Positions 11,383 to 24,400 of a stretch of DNA of 64,000 nucleotides are shown here, piece after piece (the stretch's first letter is position 1; the number at the start of each line of letters is the position of its first letter). Below the pieces are notes generated by a model that was given only the letters and a program-made list of their open reading frames with translations, was not told the DNA's origin and searched no databases. Location: positions 4,836,001-4,900,000 of the forward strand of contig CM022391.1 in the NCBI GenBank assembly GCA_011833715.1, read 5' to 3'. Both the position numbers and the translations under genes were made by a program. Source of the stretch: Carcinoscorpius rotundicauda (taxonomy: Eukaryota > Arthropoda > Merostomata > Xiphosura > Limulidae).

Positions 11383-12083
11383 AGAAAACAAAATTAAGCG
11401 AAAAGCAGGGATCGTTGGTTATTCCTAGAATTATTACAAGAAGTATCCAAAACAAAATGTGATCGTTGGTTATTCCTAGAATTGTTACAAGAAGTATCCA
11501 AAACAAAATGTGATCGTTGGTTATTCCTAGAATTGTAACAAGAAGTATCCAAAACAAAATGTGATCGTTGGTTATTCCTAGAATTGTAACAAGAAGTATC
11601 CAAAACAAAATGTGATCGTTGGTTATTCCTAGAATTGTAACAAGAAGTATCCAAAACAAAATGTGATCGTTGGTTATTCTTAGAGTTGTTACAAAAAGTA
11701 TCCAAAACAAAATGAGATCGTTGGTTATTCCTAGAATTGTTACAAGAAGTATTCAAAACAAAATGTGATCGTTGGTTATTCCTAGAATTGTTACAAGAAG
11801 TATTCAAAACAAAATGTGATCGTTGGTTATTCCTAGAATTGTTACAAGAAGTATTCAAAACAAAATGTGATCGTTGGTTATTCCTAGAATTGTTACAAGA
11901 AGTATTCAAAACAAAATGTGATCGTTGGTTATTCCTAGAATTGTAACAAGAAGTATCCAAAACAAAATAAATGCTGCAATAAAAAGTAGAGAAACGAGTA
12001 AAGTATTCATTTTGTTTTATCTTGTAGCAGTTCCAGGAATACTCAATGATCCCCACTTTCGTTAAAATTTTGTTTTGTTTTCC
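11383..12083. repeat. 51-bp minisatellite ending in an inverted unit
   Basis: Eleven direct units (starting at 11410 and every 51 bp to about 11970), each GATCGTTGGTTATTCCTAGA, ATTGTTACAAGAAGTATCC and AAAACAAAATGT. Two homogenised subtypes exist: TTGTAACAAG in the units at 11512-11664 and 11920-11970, and GTATTC in those at 11716-11919. A diverged unit in reverse orientation lies at about 12005-12056 and its match extends beyond GATCCCC to about 12083, mirroring sequence from 11383. As 51 is a multiple of three, several frames stay open; I do not regard them as genes. Confidence 0.9.
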
Positions 12084-12388
12084 TGTTTATTAATTAGAAG
12101 TTCATCTTTATTTTGGAAAGGTAGATATATGGAAGAAGTCTTAGGAAATTAAAAATATTCCATTTAATGTTTTACTGTTTTTCTGCTCTTTAGTGTCACA
12201 ATGGCGTACCAAAATTCAATCCAAGATTAAAACGTAGCTATACAATGTGCCGTATGCTTCCATTTTAACTGACTATTAAAAGTCATTTCTCTCTAAATAC
12301 ACAAAATTAACATTCAGTTCTAGAAACTAAATGTAACAATTTTCTATAAAGGTTGCTAAGTTTGATTTTTGTTACTTTTCCCTTATAG

Positions 12389-12491
12389 CATATCAAGAGA
12401 AGAATGAGCACTCCTATTCTCCATGCTGGCACAAAGTTTCGACAAGGCCTTCTGCAACTGATGATTCACTCCATAGATCCTCTACATGAAG
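12389..12491 (+). CDS. Nckx30C: NCKX exon: end of first membrane block
   Basis: 103 bp between acceptor CCTTATAG and donor GTGAGAG. Reads HIKRRMSTPILHAGTKFRQG then LLQLMIHSIDPLHE, ending after the first base of a Gly codon (phase 1). The STPILHAG and LMIHxIDPLH motifs mark the start of the cytosolic loop of arthropod NCKX. The reading frame requires a phase-0 upstream exon that I could not find in 1-12388. Confidence 0.93.
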
Positions 12492-15400
12492 GTGAGAGTT
12501 GACCGCGTGTGCACGGTCCTTATATTTTCGACTTTCTTCAAAGTGTTGATAATACATGAAACATACATAATTGGTACGTATGTAGTATCTTGTGGGTTGA
12601 AATGAACTGTGATAAAAAATGGTGTTTGTTTTCCCTTTAGCATAAAATATTATACTCAGTGTTAATATAATGTGCTTTAAAATTTAAAATTCAACTGGAC
12701 AACCATTTAAAAATTAATTAAAAACAATTAAACGGTCATAGTACACAAAGTAAACAATTAATTTTTTGTATGCTTGTTAATACGTTCTTTTCTGTGCTTT
12801 CTTTAATGTTATTGTCATTAGCATACTAAGTGTTTAATTGATATATTAGTTTCTGAAATGTTGTGACATAAATAAGATTCGTGAACAATTACATTTCACC
12901 AGCCCCCCAGTGGCTCAGCGATATGTCTGCGGACTTACACGCTAAAATCCGGATTTCGATACCCGTGGTGGGCAGAGCACAGATAGCCCATTGTGTAGCT
13001 TTGTCTTAATTCAAAACAACAACAACCACAACAACTACATTTCACCAACTTAAAATCAGTTCACACCGAACAGTTGTTGTCGAACGATTTGCTAATAATA
13101 ATAATATAAGGTGAAACGCTGTTATGCCAGTCTACAGATCTCTCAGTTCCATTACAAACGTTACGTTGCAGGTGTTTTTGGGCCTAGATGTTTTGTTTTC
13201 TGTCTCTCTCGTGACGTATTCGATGTGTACCTTTCCTTCACGCCACATGCGAAACGAAGGGAAACTTCCAAGGTCTCCAAGTTTTCACACCCAAATACTT
13301 ACTACGATGATGGTGTGGCTTATGTGCCAACTGGTCAAAAACTACGGGTATTCAAACCCAAATACTTACCACAGTGATAACGTGTCTATCGTTTTCCAGC
13401 CAACCGAGGACTCTGGGTCTTCAAACCCAAATAGTTACCCCAGTGATGGTGTGTCTGCCATATACCAGCTAACCAAGAACTCTGGGAACAGTGGGGACTT
13501 TAGGTTGTGTGGGCCCAGGGGCTAATCAAGTTTGTGGACCCTACATCCTATGTAATTTTACATAGAATGAAATTATCAATGGGTCCGGTCCGGCATGGTC
13601 ACGTAGCTAAGGCATTCAAGTCGTAATCCAAGAGTCGCGGATTCGAATCTCCGTCACACCAAACATGCTCGCCCTTTTAGCCGTGAGGGCGTTATAATGT
13701 GATGATCAATCCCACTATTCGTTAGTAAAATTGTAGCCCAAGAGTTTGCGACGGGTGGTGATGGCTAGCTGCCTTCTCTCTAGTCTTACACTGTAAATTA
13801 GGGACTGCTGGCGCAGATAGTCCTCGAGTAGCTTTGCGCGAAATTCAAAATAAGCCAAGTCAATGGGCCTGCCATTAAGACCATGGGCCCTGGGACTGAG
13901 CTTCTAGCTCATATCTAAATACGATACTGTCTGGGTCGTCAAACCCAAATACTTATCACAGTGATGATGTGTCTGTCGTATGCCAGCTAACCTGAAAAGC
14001 TTTGACATTGGCAAAAAGGATTTCATGTAACAAATACGAAGTGGTTGACATAACATTTTACACTCTTCTGTACTATCAGTAGAAGTTCTTACTGAGAATT
14101 GTTCGGATATTAAATAAGCTATCAATGCTTTTCAGTTAGTAAAGTATTTGCTTTTGCTAGAAAACTAGCAGATTTATTATTTTTGAGGTTCAAAGCACAG
14201 ATATTTGTTTTGCAATAAAAGAGAAAGAGAAAAATGGAATATATATACATGTTAAATGTTTTCATTTAGAACCAGTTTTGTTCGCATTTACAATGAGCTA
14301 ATAAAATAAACGAAGAAAGCTCTGAGCTTCCTAATAATGTTTATCAAGCAGCATTTACGTCCTGATGTGAGAAAATTGTTAATATTTTTGCAGCTAAAGC
14401 CCATATGAGGTACAACCTCAAAGTCCAATCTCAAAGGTTCAAGATAAGCCATCCAAGAGGGTAGGCAACTAGCTACTAGTAAATGTCGTTATCATGATTA
14501 TATTTAACCGAGTAGCATTATTCAATGTAGCTCTTTTAACTTATTAAGTGGTGAAAGTGTAGCATATCATGATTCGAAGTTTCAAATTATAACAGATGTA
14601 AGCTACAAGGTTACGTACGACCAAATGATGTAAGGCTTTTGGCTTCAACAAGTGTAGCTGGCTGCTCTGGAAATTTCAACTATACACTAGACGTGTTCCC
14701 CAGATCTATAATCCATGAACTTTAAGTTTACAAAACGCCTAGTACTCACTCTGGCAGGGCTGGACTAAGGGCAACTGGTGCCCTAAGCATAGCCCAACAA
14801 TGGTGCCCCCTAGGTCCCTCCACTGATTAACTGACAAGACCTTAAGACTCAATAAGTACTAAAGGTTAAATAAAAGCCAATCATTTATAACCCTTCTTCA
14901 GTTTTCTTCCAGGTCAGACCCCACAACAATACTAAATAAAAGCGGTTTTTTTTTATTTAACAGATTGGGCATGGATCAAAACCAAACAATCACTGAGGTC
15001 TTTTATTTATAAATGATGAGGAAAATCACTTGTTTGATTAATGATAATTAAAAATATCGTTTTTACTGTATATTTGATTTTACTCTGATGTTTAAAATTC
15101 TCACCTTGATGTTCATAAATTCATATCTTAATGCTAACAAAAATGAAAAAAAAATTACTCAAAACCCTTTTATTTAAAAAATTCTCACTTTGAACTTAAA
15201 ACCCTGTAAGCAAATTGCTTACTTATACCTTAATATTTATTTATATTTTAAAAAAGTTTTATTCTAGATTTTTTAATTGCAAAGTCTTTGATCAATTCCT
15301 CAAAATTTATTTGGCGTAACAAATCTGTCTCTATACTTAGCAGGATTTTTAATATGCTTGAGTTGAGAAAACGAACGTACAGTTATGCAATTTGTAACCA

Positions 15401-18400
15401 TTAATGTTAGAAATATACGCAATGCAATCTTTACGTTTGGAAACGAACACTAAATCTTGTCTTCTGGAATTATTTTATAAAGTTCAGCATGACTGAATCT
15501 GGTTTTGACAGTTTTTGTTGCACTGAACTTATGGCGTACATATGAGTGAAACTGTTGGAGCTCAGCAGAGTGATCAGTGTCCAAATCCTCTGGGTAAGTA
15601 TCAGTTAGCTTTCGGGAACACCTAGAGTACCTTTCAGTTTCAACAGGTGAAGTGACGTCATTTGACACATCACCTAGAAAAGAAAACCTGTTTGTTATGT
15701 CTTTGTACATCTCTCCTCTTCTCATCTGGGTTTCTAGTTTGCCAACAATTTTGTAGAAGGTGATGATACGAAATTTATCTCTAGCATTCAGATCTACTTC
15801 TTGTGCATCTCCGTCATTTAATATCTTCTTTCTGAAATGTTTGCGAGTTTAAGTTGCATTGTAATCAACATTTGGTAGTATTTCCCTTGCAACTGCTTCA
15901 AATATTTCAAAGTCATCCCTTAAAGTGCGTAATTGGTCAGATAATGATTCATACAGATCTGCGCGTGCTTTTAAGTTCATATCTTCATTTTGCAGAACTT
16001 GACTTGCTTTATGAAACTTTTGCAGAATCTCATCCCACGTGATCAACATAAAACAGTTTCTAACTATTACATCTTATTCGTAATATTGTGTTTCTATTCT
16101 AGTATCTCCCTTTTCTGACTGGTTTTCAACTAAACATTATAAAGCTTCCAAAATCTCAAAGAAAGACTTCGAAACTGCTGTTCTTGTCATAGCGTGTGCC
16201 TCCCATCTGGTATCAGAGAGGGATTTTACTACACTTTCTTTCTAAGACAAGCTTTAAGAATTTTACACCTGCTGGTTGAAGCTGAAAAATGAATAGAGCA
16301 AATGTATTGTAGAGAAAAAATTAACTGCCATTTGACAACAGTCAACACTACTTCGGCCCACCAGATTTAGTGAATGGGCTGCACAGGACACACACATATG
16401 ATAAACTTATTTTTTTCTAAAATATTTTGCTGAATACTCTTATAACGCTGTTATGTAAATGTCATGTAAATGTTATGTAAACGACAACCATGTCGTGTTG
16501 TGTTTGGATTTCCATATCTATTATTTATATTTCCATATTTATATTATTCTTTCGAAGTTGAAAACAATAAAATATGTTGTTATTCATTTAAAATAACATT
16601 TAGAAATTTCTAGAATTAGGTAGATCAATCATATGTTTATAAAATGAATGTATGTCGGCCTGGTGTTTAGACGACGAGTCTCGTGCAAAAAGACAGACAT
16701 GCGCAGATTACTCTGGAATTTTGTGGAAGTTACGCGATTGTTGGAGAACACAGTAAGCCTACTAGTATAAAAACAGACGGTGACGCGAGGAGAAGAAAGA
16801 GAAAGAAGTCAGTCATTCGTTTTTATTTCGATTCAAGAGACATTGTATTTGTTCGAGAAATTTTCAACGTTTTCTGTGTGTTTATTCAACTTGGATTTGT
16901 GACTAGAGCTAGACCTACAGAAGCTGTGATTATATTTCGTCAATCTTTACAATTCATTCGAATTACTGGTTATACTGAAGGTCAACACGTACAGGACTGT
17001 TTAGGGGAGACCGGAAAAGTGGGAGAACGACAAATTTGAGACATTCATCGAAAACATCGTAAAAAGAAATTCGTCAAACTTATTGAACTGTGAATTGTTT
17101 CTGGACTTCTCCATTCAAACTTCGGAATTTCTTCGTGGGACCATATTCACACCCTAGACTGGAATTTTGCATTTCTGATCTAGACTTTTGAACTTTCATT
17201 CTAGATCATTATATTGGACACAGGCCAGTACCATTTTGTATTGTAATTAATTTTGAAGGTTGAAACTGAATATCTGTCATTGTTATTATATAATTTATGT
17301 TATATCTGTTACATATATAATAGTTTATTGTAATAAATTATATAAGCTGTTATCTGTGTCTTTCTGTTGGTTCAGTCCACAAAACATAAAAAACGTAACA
17401 AACGCCCAGACATGTTAGCAGCATTGTCGTAAGACTGACCCCTACATTTTGAAAAATTAAGTTTGCAAACCGCACGCAAGTATTGCAATACTTGGTTTGA
17501 CATTTACTCACCGGTATGGCTTTTCAGTTCCAGAAAGGTTAAAAAGCGTTCAACAGGCTGCCCATCTTTTAAGTATTGAAATACAACACTTGACTTATCT
17601 ATACGTGATAGATATGGCATCGAGTCAACTCGCAAGCTAAAATAACCAGAAGAATTTACTTCATCAACAATAAACACGTTGACCTTCTGAGCCATTGGTT
17701 CAATGAGTTATTCATAGGTGGTTTTGGACAAGTAAGAAGGATTTCCTTTTCCAAAATTTTCATATTTCGACATGTGCCCTGCTAAAAATGGATCAGAATG
17801 ACTTATGAGCTCAAGTAGCCCTAAAAAGTTTCCATTCTGTAGTGAACCAAATTTTTCATTTGTTCCTCGAAACGCTAGGCCACGTTCAATTAACGTGCGA
17901 ATAGCAGCTATTACACATTCCAAAACATGTTCCTAGTAATTTCACTCTTTCTTAATTTGTTTTTCCAATTCTTTTCGCAAGCCTAAACCTTGTCTGTGAG
18001 TTAAGTATGTTAGCACTGATTATCGGTGAGTAGCGCTTCTGTGATAATAATGTCTGTGAGTTAAGTATGTTAGCACTGATTATCGGTGAGTAGCGCTTCT
18101 GTGATAATAATGTCTGTGAGTTAAGTATGTTAGCACTGATTATCGGTGAGTAGCGCTTCTGTGATAATAATGTCTGTGAGTTAAGTATGTTAGCACTGAT
18201 TATCGGTGAGTAGCGCTTCTGTGATAATAATGTCTGTGAGTTAAGTATGTTAGCACTAAGTATCGGTGAGTAGCGCTTCTGTGATAATAATGTCTGTGAG
18301 TTAAGTATGTTAGCACTGAGTATCGGTGAGTAGCGCTTCTGTGATAATAATGTCTGTGAGTTAAGTATGTTAGCACTAAGTATCGGTGAGTAGCGCTTCT

Positions 18401-21400
18401 GTGATAATAATGTCTGTGAGTTAAGTATGTTAGCACTGAGTATCGGTGAGTAGCGCTTCTGTGATAATAATGTCTGTGAGTTAAGTATGTTAGCACTAAG
18501 TATCGGTGAGTAGCGCTTCTGTGATAATAATGTCTGTGAGTTAAGTATGTTAGCACTGAGTATCGGTGAGTAGCGCTTCTGTGATAATAATGTCTGTGAG
18601 TTAAGTATGTTAGCACTGAGTATCGGTGAGTAGCGCTTCTGTGATAATAATGTCTGTGAGTTAAGTATGTTAGCACTAAGTATCGGTGAGTAGCGCTTCT
18701 GTGATAATAATGTCTGTGAGTTAAGTATGTTAGCACTGAGTATCGGTGAGTAGCGCTTCTGTGATAATAATGTCTGTGAGTTAAGTATGTTAGCACTAAG
18801 TATCGGTGAGTAGCGCTTCTGTGATAATAATGTCTGTGAGTTAAGTATGTTAGCACTGAGTATCGGTGAGTAGCGCTTCTGTGATAATAATCGATTACAA
18901 TAGTATTTTGCCAGTCATTGAACCCTTCTCTTTCAACAAAACGCAAGGAAAATGTAGGAGCAAAAAGTTTACAAACAAAGCAGTAAACTGCCCTTTGTTG
19001 ATGGTAAATACAATAACCACTTTCTTTTGTATTGCTTATCATTGGGTTTACCCCAAAGAAAAGTTTTTTTTGCAAACAGTATAGAGCCTGGCATGGCCAA
19101 GCGCGTAAGGCGTGCGACTCGTAATCCGAGGGTCGCGGGTTCGCGTCCGCGTTGCGCTAAACATGCTCGCCCTCCCAGCCGTGAGGGCGTTATAATGTGC
19201 GGTCAATTCCACAATTCGTTGGTAAAAGAATAGCCCAAGAGTTGGCGGTGGGTGGTGACGACTAGCTGCCTTCCCTCTAGTCTTACACTGCTAAATTAGG
19301 GACGGCTAGTACAGATAGCCCTCGATAGCTTTGTGCGAAATTCCAAAACAAACAAAGCAAACAGTATCTCGTTGGTTTGTCGCTATTGAAAGTCCGGAAA
19401 TATTTGCCAGGTGGCCCATTGTGGTGTTGATAGTCAGTGGGTCCACAAGTAATCCGATAAGCCACATCATCAGCAGAGAAATCGAGCCACAACCTTGGAT
19501 CTTTTGCTTTAGCTTCTTCATCTTTTGTAGACTGAGGCATTTTGCCATAGTCCAGTATATTTTTATTTTCAGCAAGTACTTCAACTTCAGACTGTCTTTA
19601 GAGCAACTTGCATCAACATTAACACTAGAGATATCAGAAGAATGTACAGGCAAAGTGAGATCAGTTGAGCCAGCCTATGACAGCTCAACGTCATCATGAT
19701 GCTCTGACCTTGTAGTGGACAAAGTGGTACTTTAGCTCGGTTCAACTTTAACCTTGTCAGAGTCAAATGCAGTACAAGTGACTTCTAATGGTGGAGATGG
19801 GTTTTAATTTAGAAGATCATGTTGTGTAAGTTGAGTGAAAAAATTAGTCAGCTTTCCAGTCTTGGCCACTGAATCCAAAGCCTTTTTTTATTCCTTTTTG
19901 CCAGTTTTCCCTTTTGTACACCACTTAATTGAACACGTTTCATCTTGCAGTCTGAAAAATGCAGAATCAAAAAATATAAAAAGCATAAAAAAATATAGTT
20001 ATAATGTTTAGAAAAACACTGAAATTCATAAAGAAAAACCTTGGTAAGAGAGTCCAACATACTAAGCTCTAGGCCTACATTTAAACAAAGATTGTCAGAA
20101 AGTTATCCTGGGATCTATGGCCCTCAGCACATAAACATGAATTCATAAGTACCTTTATTGGCTTTCTGCATTCTGATTGATTGAAAACCATTCGAGATTA
20201 GCTTCAATCCATTTTAGGAGAATTAGTTTTCAGTCATTGTTGTTTTGAATTAAGCACAAAGCTACACAATGGGCTATCTGTGCTCTGCCCACCACGGGTA
20301 TCGAAACACGGATTTTAGCGTATAAGTCCGCAGACATACCGCTGAGCCACTGGGGGGCAGTTTTCAGTCATTGCAAAGATTTCATTAAGATTATTGCTAT
20401 GGTAGCTGTATGCACGAAAGAATGTAAATGATAATATGTAAATCCATTGTGAGCCAAAGAATATTCTAAAACAATTTGTGATCAACAACACATTGTGTAG
20501 TAGCCTATATACACAGTGATCATTCTGTACTGGTACACATGCATAACATATAATAAATTTTGAACTGTACTGCACATTTAACTAATAAATACTGGGTTAG
20601 GCCTAGACTAATGTACCTTAATCCTAATCAGACATCTGAAGAATGAGTTGTAACCTCAACATTGTGCTAAGTTTTGACTGAGCACCTTTGTATTTATCCC
20701 CTAAGTAAATCTCAGCTTCAGATCTGTTTATATTATTACATGATCACAAGAGAACACAAACGTGCCAAAATACTTTTATAGATTACATGTAGTCTATAAA
20801 GGGTAGCATTGCTACCGTTCATGTCTTTCTAAATATTTTCTTGGTATGATAAATTTCAAAACATGTACTCACACACAAAAGAGGGTTTTTACAGCAATTT
20901 GTTTGAAGCCAAAAAAATTTCCGTGAGAAACATACTTATAAAAATAGTACAAAACTCACATGAATATAGAATTGAATATTAACGCAAATAAAAGTAAAAC
21001 AAACGAGACAATAACCAAATATAACGTGTGAAAACTGGAGCCGAAAAAAACATAAAACTAGCCACGTCTCTGTACACATATCTCATCATTTCGTTTGACT
21101 TATGTTTCTGTGGTATTATACTCTTACTTATCTGTTCTGTAGATGTGACTGAATAAAGCAGTAAAAGGTAAAACAAAACAGTTACACTGCCTATAATTCC
21201 TTATAAATAGCCACAACAGAAGGAATGATTGAGAAAAATATTTCATCTTCAAGGTCAGACATCATAACATTCGATCATATTTTACCTGAAGTTTTATCAA
21301 CATTTATATTGCTCTTAACAGTAATCTTTCGCAAATCAATGACTTTTTACCTCAGATACATAATTTGTTAGTTTCTCGAAACTTTAGTCATTCACTGAGG

Positions 21401-24400
21401 CAAAGAAAACGTTTTTTTAAACAATGCAGAGTAAAGTCTAATACGGCAGATAAGGACAATTACAAGAAAATCAACTAAAGTTGGATGTGGCAGTGAAGGA
21501 GTTCAAGGCATGATACCTGGAACAAAAAACTCTGTGGTGCCCTCTTCCCTTGGTGCCCTAAGTACGTGCTTCCTTTGCTTAGTGGTTAATCCAGGGCTGT
21601 ATACAGGGTAAAGGACCCACCTCGCGACCAATTTAGTGGCTTAATATAACATTTTCCAGTGCCTCACGACCACGAAGTGGTACCCTGCTTGACTGAAAGA
21701 AACACGTGGTTATACCGTCATCAGGTACCAATAAGTTCTCCTGCATCATCAGGTGTATGAATCCTGTGACTATTTTCTCTAAGAAAAGAAATGGACTATC
21801 GAGTTTCGTCATGTATCCACCCTGTCGAGAAACATGGTACTCATCTGGAGTCTTGCATTTCAGTCCTATTTTTAATTGTTGCTGTACCTCCTAAGTTTTG
21901 TATGCACTGAAGTTTGGAATGTATTTTTAAAATCCTGAAAATTTTGACTCATAATGAATCAAGTCCTAAGGTTATATTAATATGCTATTATTAAGGAGAA
22001 TATAGTGTAACCTCCATAAGAACTGCTTAGTTACATTGTTCGATGCTGATTGTGTACGATACACCTGTCAGAATTGCCTACACACCAAACATGCAGATGT
22101 AAATATCTCGGAATGGACAGTTTTTTAAAATAGAATCTTGGATTTGGCTAAAACAAAGGAAATGAGATGAAACTAAAGGGTATTTAGATTTCCAGGTACT
22201 TTTTAATTTGCTTTTATTTCTCTGTTAAAAATTATTACATTTTATATGTTTTCAACCAGTATCTACAGCGTCTCATTTAGTTTTATTATAATGAAACCAT
22301 ACCGAGCTATCTGCTGTGTCCACCCAGGAGAATTGAACCCTTGATTTTAGCACTGTAAGTCTGAAAACGTACCGCTGTCCCACCGGCGGACACAATTAAA
22401 TATAATGAATTATGAACTGAAAACAAGGAAGCGAAATTTATATTTTCTTTAATCTCGCCCTTTCAACCATGGGGGCTTTATAATATGACGGTCAATCACA
22501 CTATTCGTTGGTAAAAGAGTAGCCCAATAGTTGGCGGTGGGTGGCGATGACTAGCTGCCATCCCTCTAGGCTTACAATGCAAAATTAGGGACGGCTAGCG
22601 CAGATAGCCCACGCGTAGCTTTGTGCGAAATTCAAAAACAAACAAACAAACATGAGAGACATCTGAAATTAACCTTAAACGAAAACAAATCATTACCTTC
22701 ATCGCAAGTCAATAACACTTTTTTTTTAGTTTAATTAATTTAAAACGAAATACTCTTTCCTTCTTGAAACGCATATTGTGCAAAAATTATTAGAGACAGA
22801 ATGTGAGGGTAAAGTACAGTTTTAGACCAACAATGTTTCCACTTAGACTAAATCATCTAGCAGGACTGATCTAAGCAACTGTATTTATTCTTCACGATAT
22901 TGGACAAATGGTGATAGGCATCAAATCAAACAAAATAGTTGCAACTCTTTTAAATTACTGCGGAGACCATATTGCACAGAAATCATATGTGCACACTCAC
23001 TATCAACCACGACTACCATCTGTAATTGTATCACAATAAAACTATAATACCTTTCAACGTAAATCGACCATAAATTCCGCTGCCATCTTGAATATCAACC
23101 AATATTTATTAGCCATGAAGATGTCCTTCAAGATGGTAAACATCAGCATATTTTTATGCCAAATGAAAGATGTTTAAAGTTCTGTACGTCGAAAAATTTT
23201 CAAACACAATTTTAAAAGAGTTTTGCAGTTATTATTATTTTCTGGCCCGGCATGGCCTAGCGCGATAAGGCATTCACTTCGTAATCTGACGGTCGCGGGT
23301 TTGCGCCCGAGTCGCGCCAAACATGCTCGCCCTCCCAGCCGTGGGGCGTTATAATGTGACGTCATCCCACTTTTCGTTGGTAAAAGAGTAGCCCAAGAGT
23401 TTGGCAGTGGGTGGTGATGACTAGCTGCCTTCCCTGTAGTCTTACACTGCTAAATTAGGGACGGCTAGCACAGATAGCCCTCGAGTAGCTTTGTGCGAAA
23501 TTCTAAAACAAAGAAACAAATTAATGTTTTCTAGGTCTATAACTCAATAAACGTTAAAAACCACATCTTATATATTACAGATCAATCCGTTTGAAAAATT
23601 AAAAAAGAATGTACACAGAAGACATTTTCTCCTGTTCAAAACTGGAAAAAAGAAAGATTGGAAGATTCGTGAAAAAGAACACCAAACATTATACATATAA
23701 TGTCCTTTTCAGTGAGTTAGGCATAGGAAAATATTCATTGTGCAGTAGGTCGTGTTTCCGGTTGTCAGTTTTGTTTCAATAATTTACCCTCCTGATATAT
23801 AATTAGGAGAAAGACAGTAACTACATATTTGTTTCGTAAATTATTGTCTGCAAAGTTTAGACCAACGAAACCTGTATTTTAAAAGTGATTAGAAGCTCCA
23901 ATTCATTCGGCTGCTGATATGTGAAATATGTATAATTGAAGTTCTAGTCTGATAATATAGCTTCTTTTAAAGACTTCAATAACACTGTGCTTTCACAACT
24001 TTAGTAACACTGTATTTTTACAACTTCAAGTTCTAATGTGAATCAGTTATCAACCTTACAGAAAGAACTTTATATTATTCAAATAACTGAATGGAAAAGT
24101 TACTTACAAAACTCCCTTTACCCGGCCCACCATGGCCAGGTGGTCAAGGCGCTAGACTCCTAATCCGAAGGTCGTAGGTTCGAATCACCGTCACACGAAA
24201 CATGTTCGCTCTTTTAGCCGTGGAGGCGTTATAATGTAACAGTCAATCCCACTATTTTTTGGTAAAAGAATAGCCCATTGGTGGTAGGTGAGGATAACTA
24301 ACTGCCTTCCCTCTTGTTTACACTGCTAAATTAGGGACGTATAGCGCAGATAGCTCTCGTGTAGCTTCGCGCAAAATAAAAAAAAACATTGATGAGCAAA

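Larger units (their letters stand above)
15248..19943 (-). pseudogene. hAT transposase, ZMYM5-like with TTF zinc finger, disrupted
   Basis: Family hallmarks appear in order on the minus strand. N-terminus LSGVQKGKLAKRNKK at about 19943-19890; DYGKMPQSTKDEEAKAKDPR and YRITCGPTDYQHHNGPPGKY near 19570-19420; TTF-finger segment AVYCFVCKLF and GFNDWQNT near 18980-18900; RGLAFRGTNEKFGSLQNGNF and LGLLELISHSDPFLAGHMSK at 17900-17760; SGYFSLRVDSMPYLSRIDKS and PVERFLTFLELKSHTGE to 17504; CRGQSYDNAANMSGR to 17405; CAAHSLNLVG near 16380; a central ARADLYESLSDQLRTLRDDF at about 15920; hATC-like VRSFSQLKHIKN near 15350; end EELIKDFAIKKSRIKLF with TAA at 15248. Stops and frameshifts (for example around 17935 and 17700) and three insertions make it non-functional. 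Confidence 0.9.
14755..21599 (-). mobile_element. hAT transposon, ZMYM-like, with nested insertions
   Basis: Boundaries are inverted termini: CAGGGCTGGACTAAG at 14755 and the complement CAGCCCTGGATTAA at the right end, followed on both sides by related GGTGCCCTAAG sequence. CAGGG termini fit the hAT superfamily. No clear 8-bp target duplication is visible. The element spans 6.8 kb and contains a complete but broken transposase on the minus strand, a solo LTR (16449-17400), a 60-bp minisatellite (17990-18891), a SINE-A (19083-19356) and a SINE-B (20240-20358). It lies in the first intron of the exchanger visible here, on the opposite strand. Confidence 0.85.

Noticed and set aside
11394..12056. 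Reverse open frames of 220 and 113 codons
   Set aside because: Created by the 51-bp period; two frames are open at once and neither shows a domain.
13111..13525. Overlapping open frames of 88 and 133 codons
   Set aside because: They cover a diverged 66-bp minisatellite; no domain or splice-bounded coding signal.
16683..17039. 118-codon + strand open frame
   Set aside because: Lies wholly inside the solo LTR, spanning its TATA region; no retroelement domain.
18200..19075. 291-codon reverse open frame as an intact repeat protein
   Set aside because: It is the broken hAT transposase running into its own amplified segment, with stops beyond 18200 and a SINE upstream.
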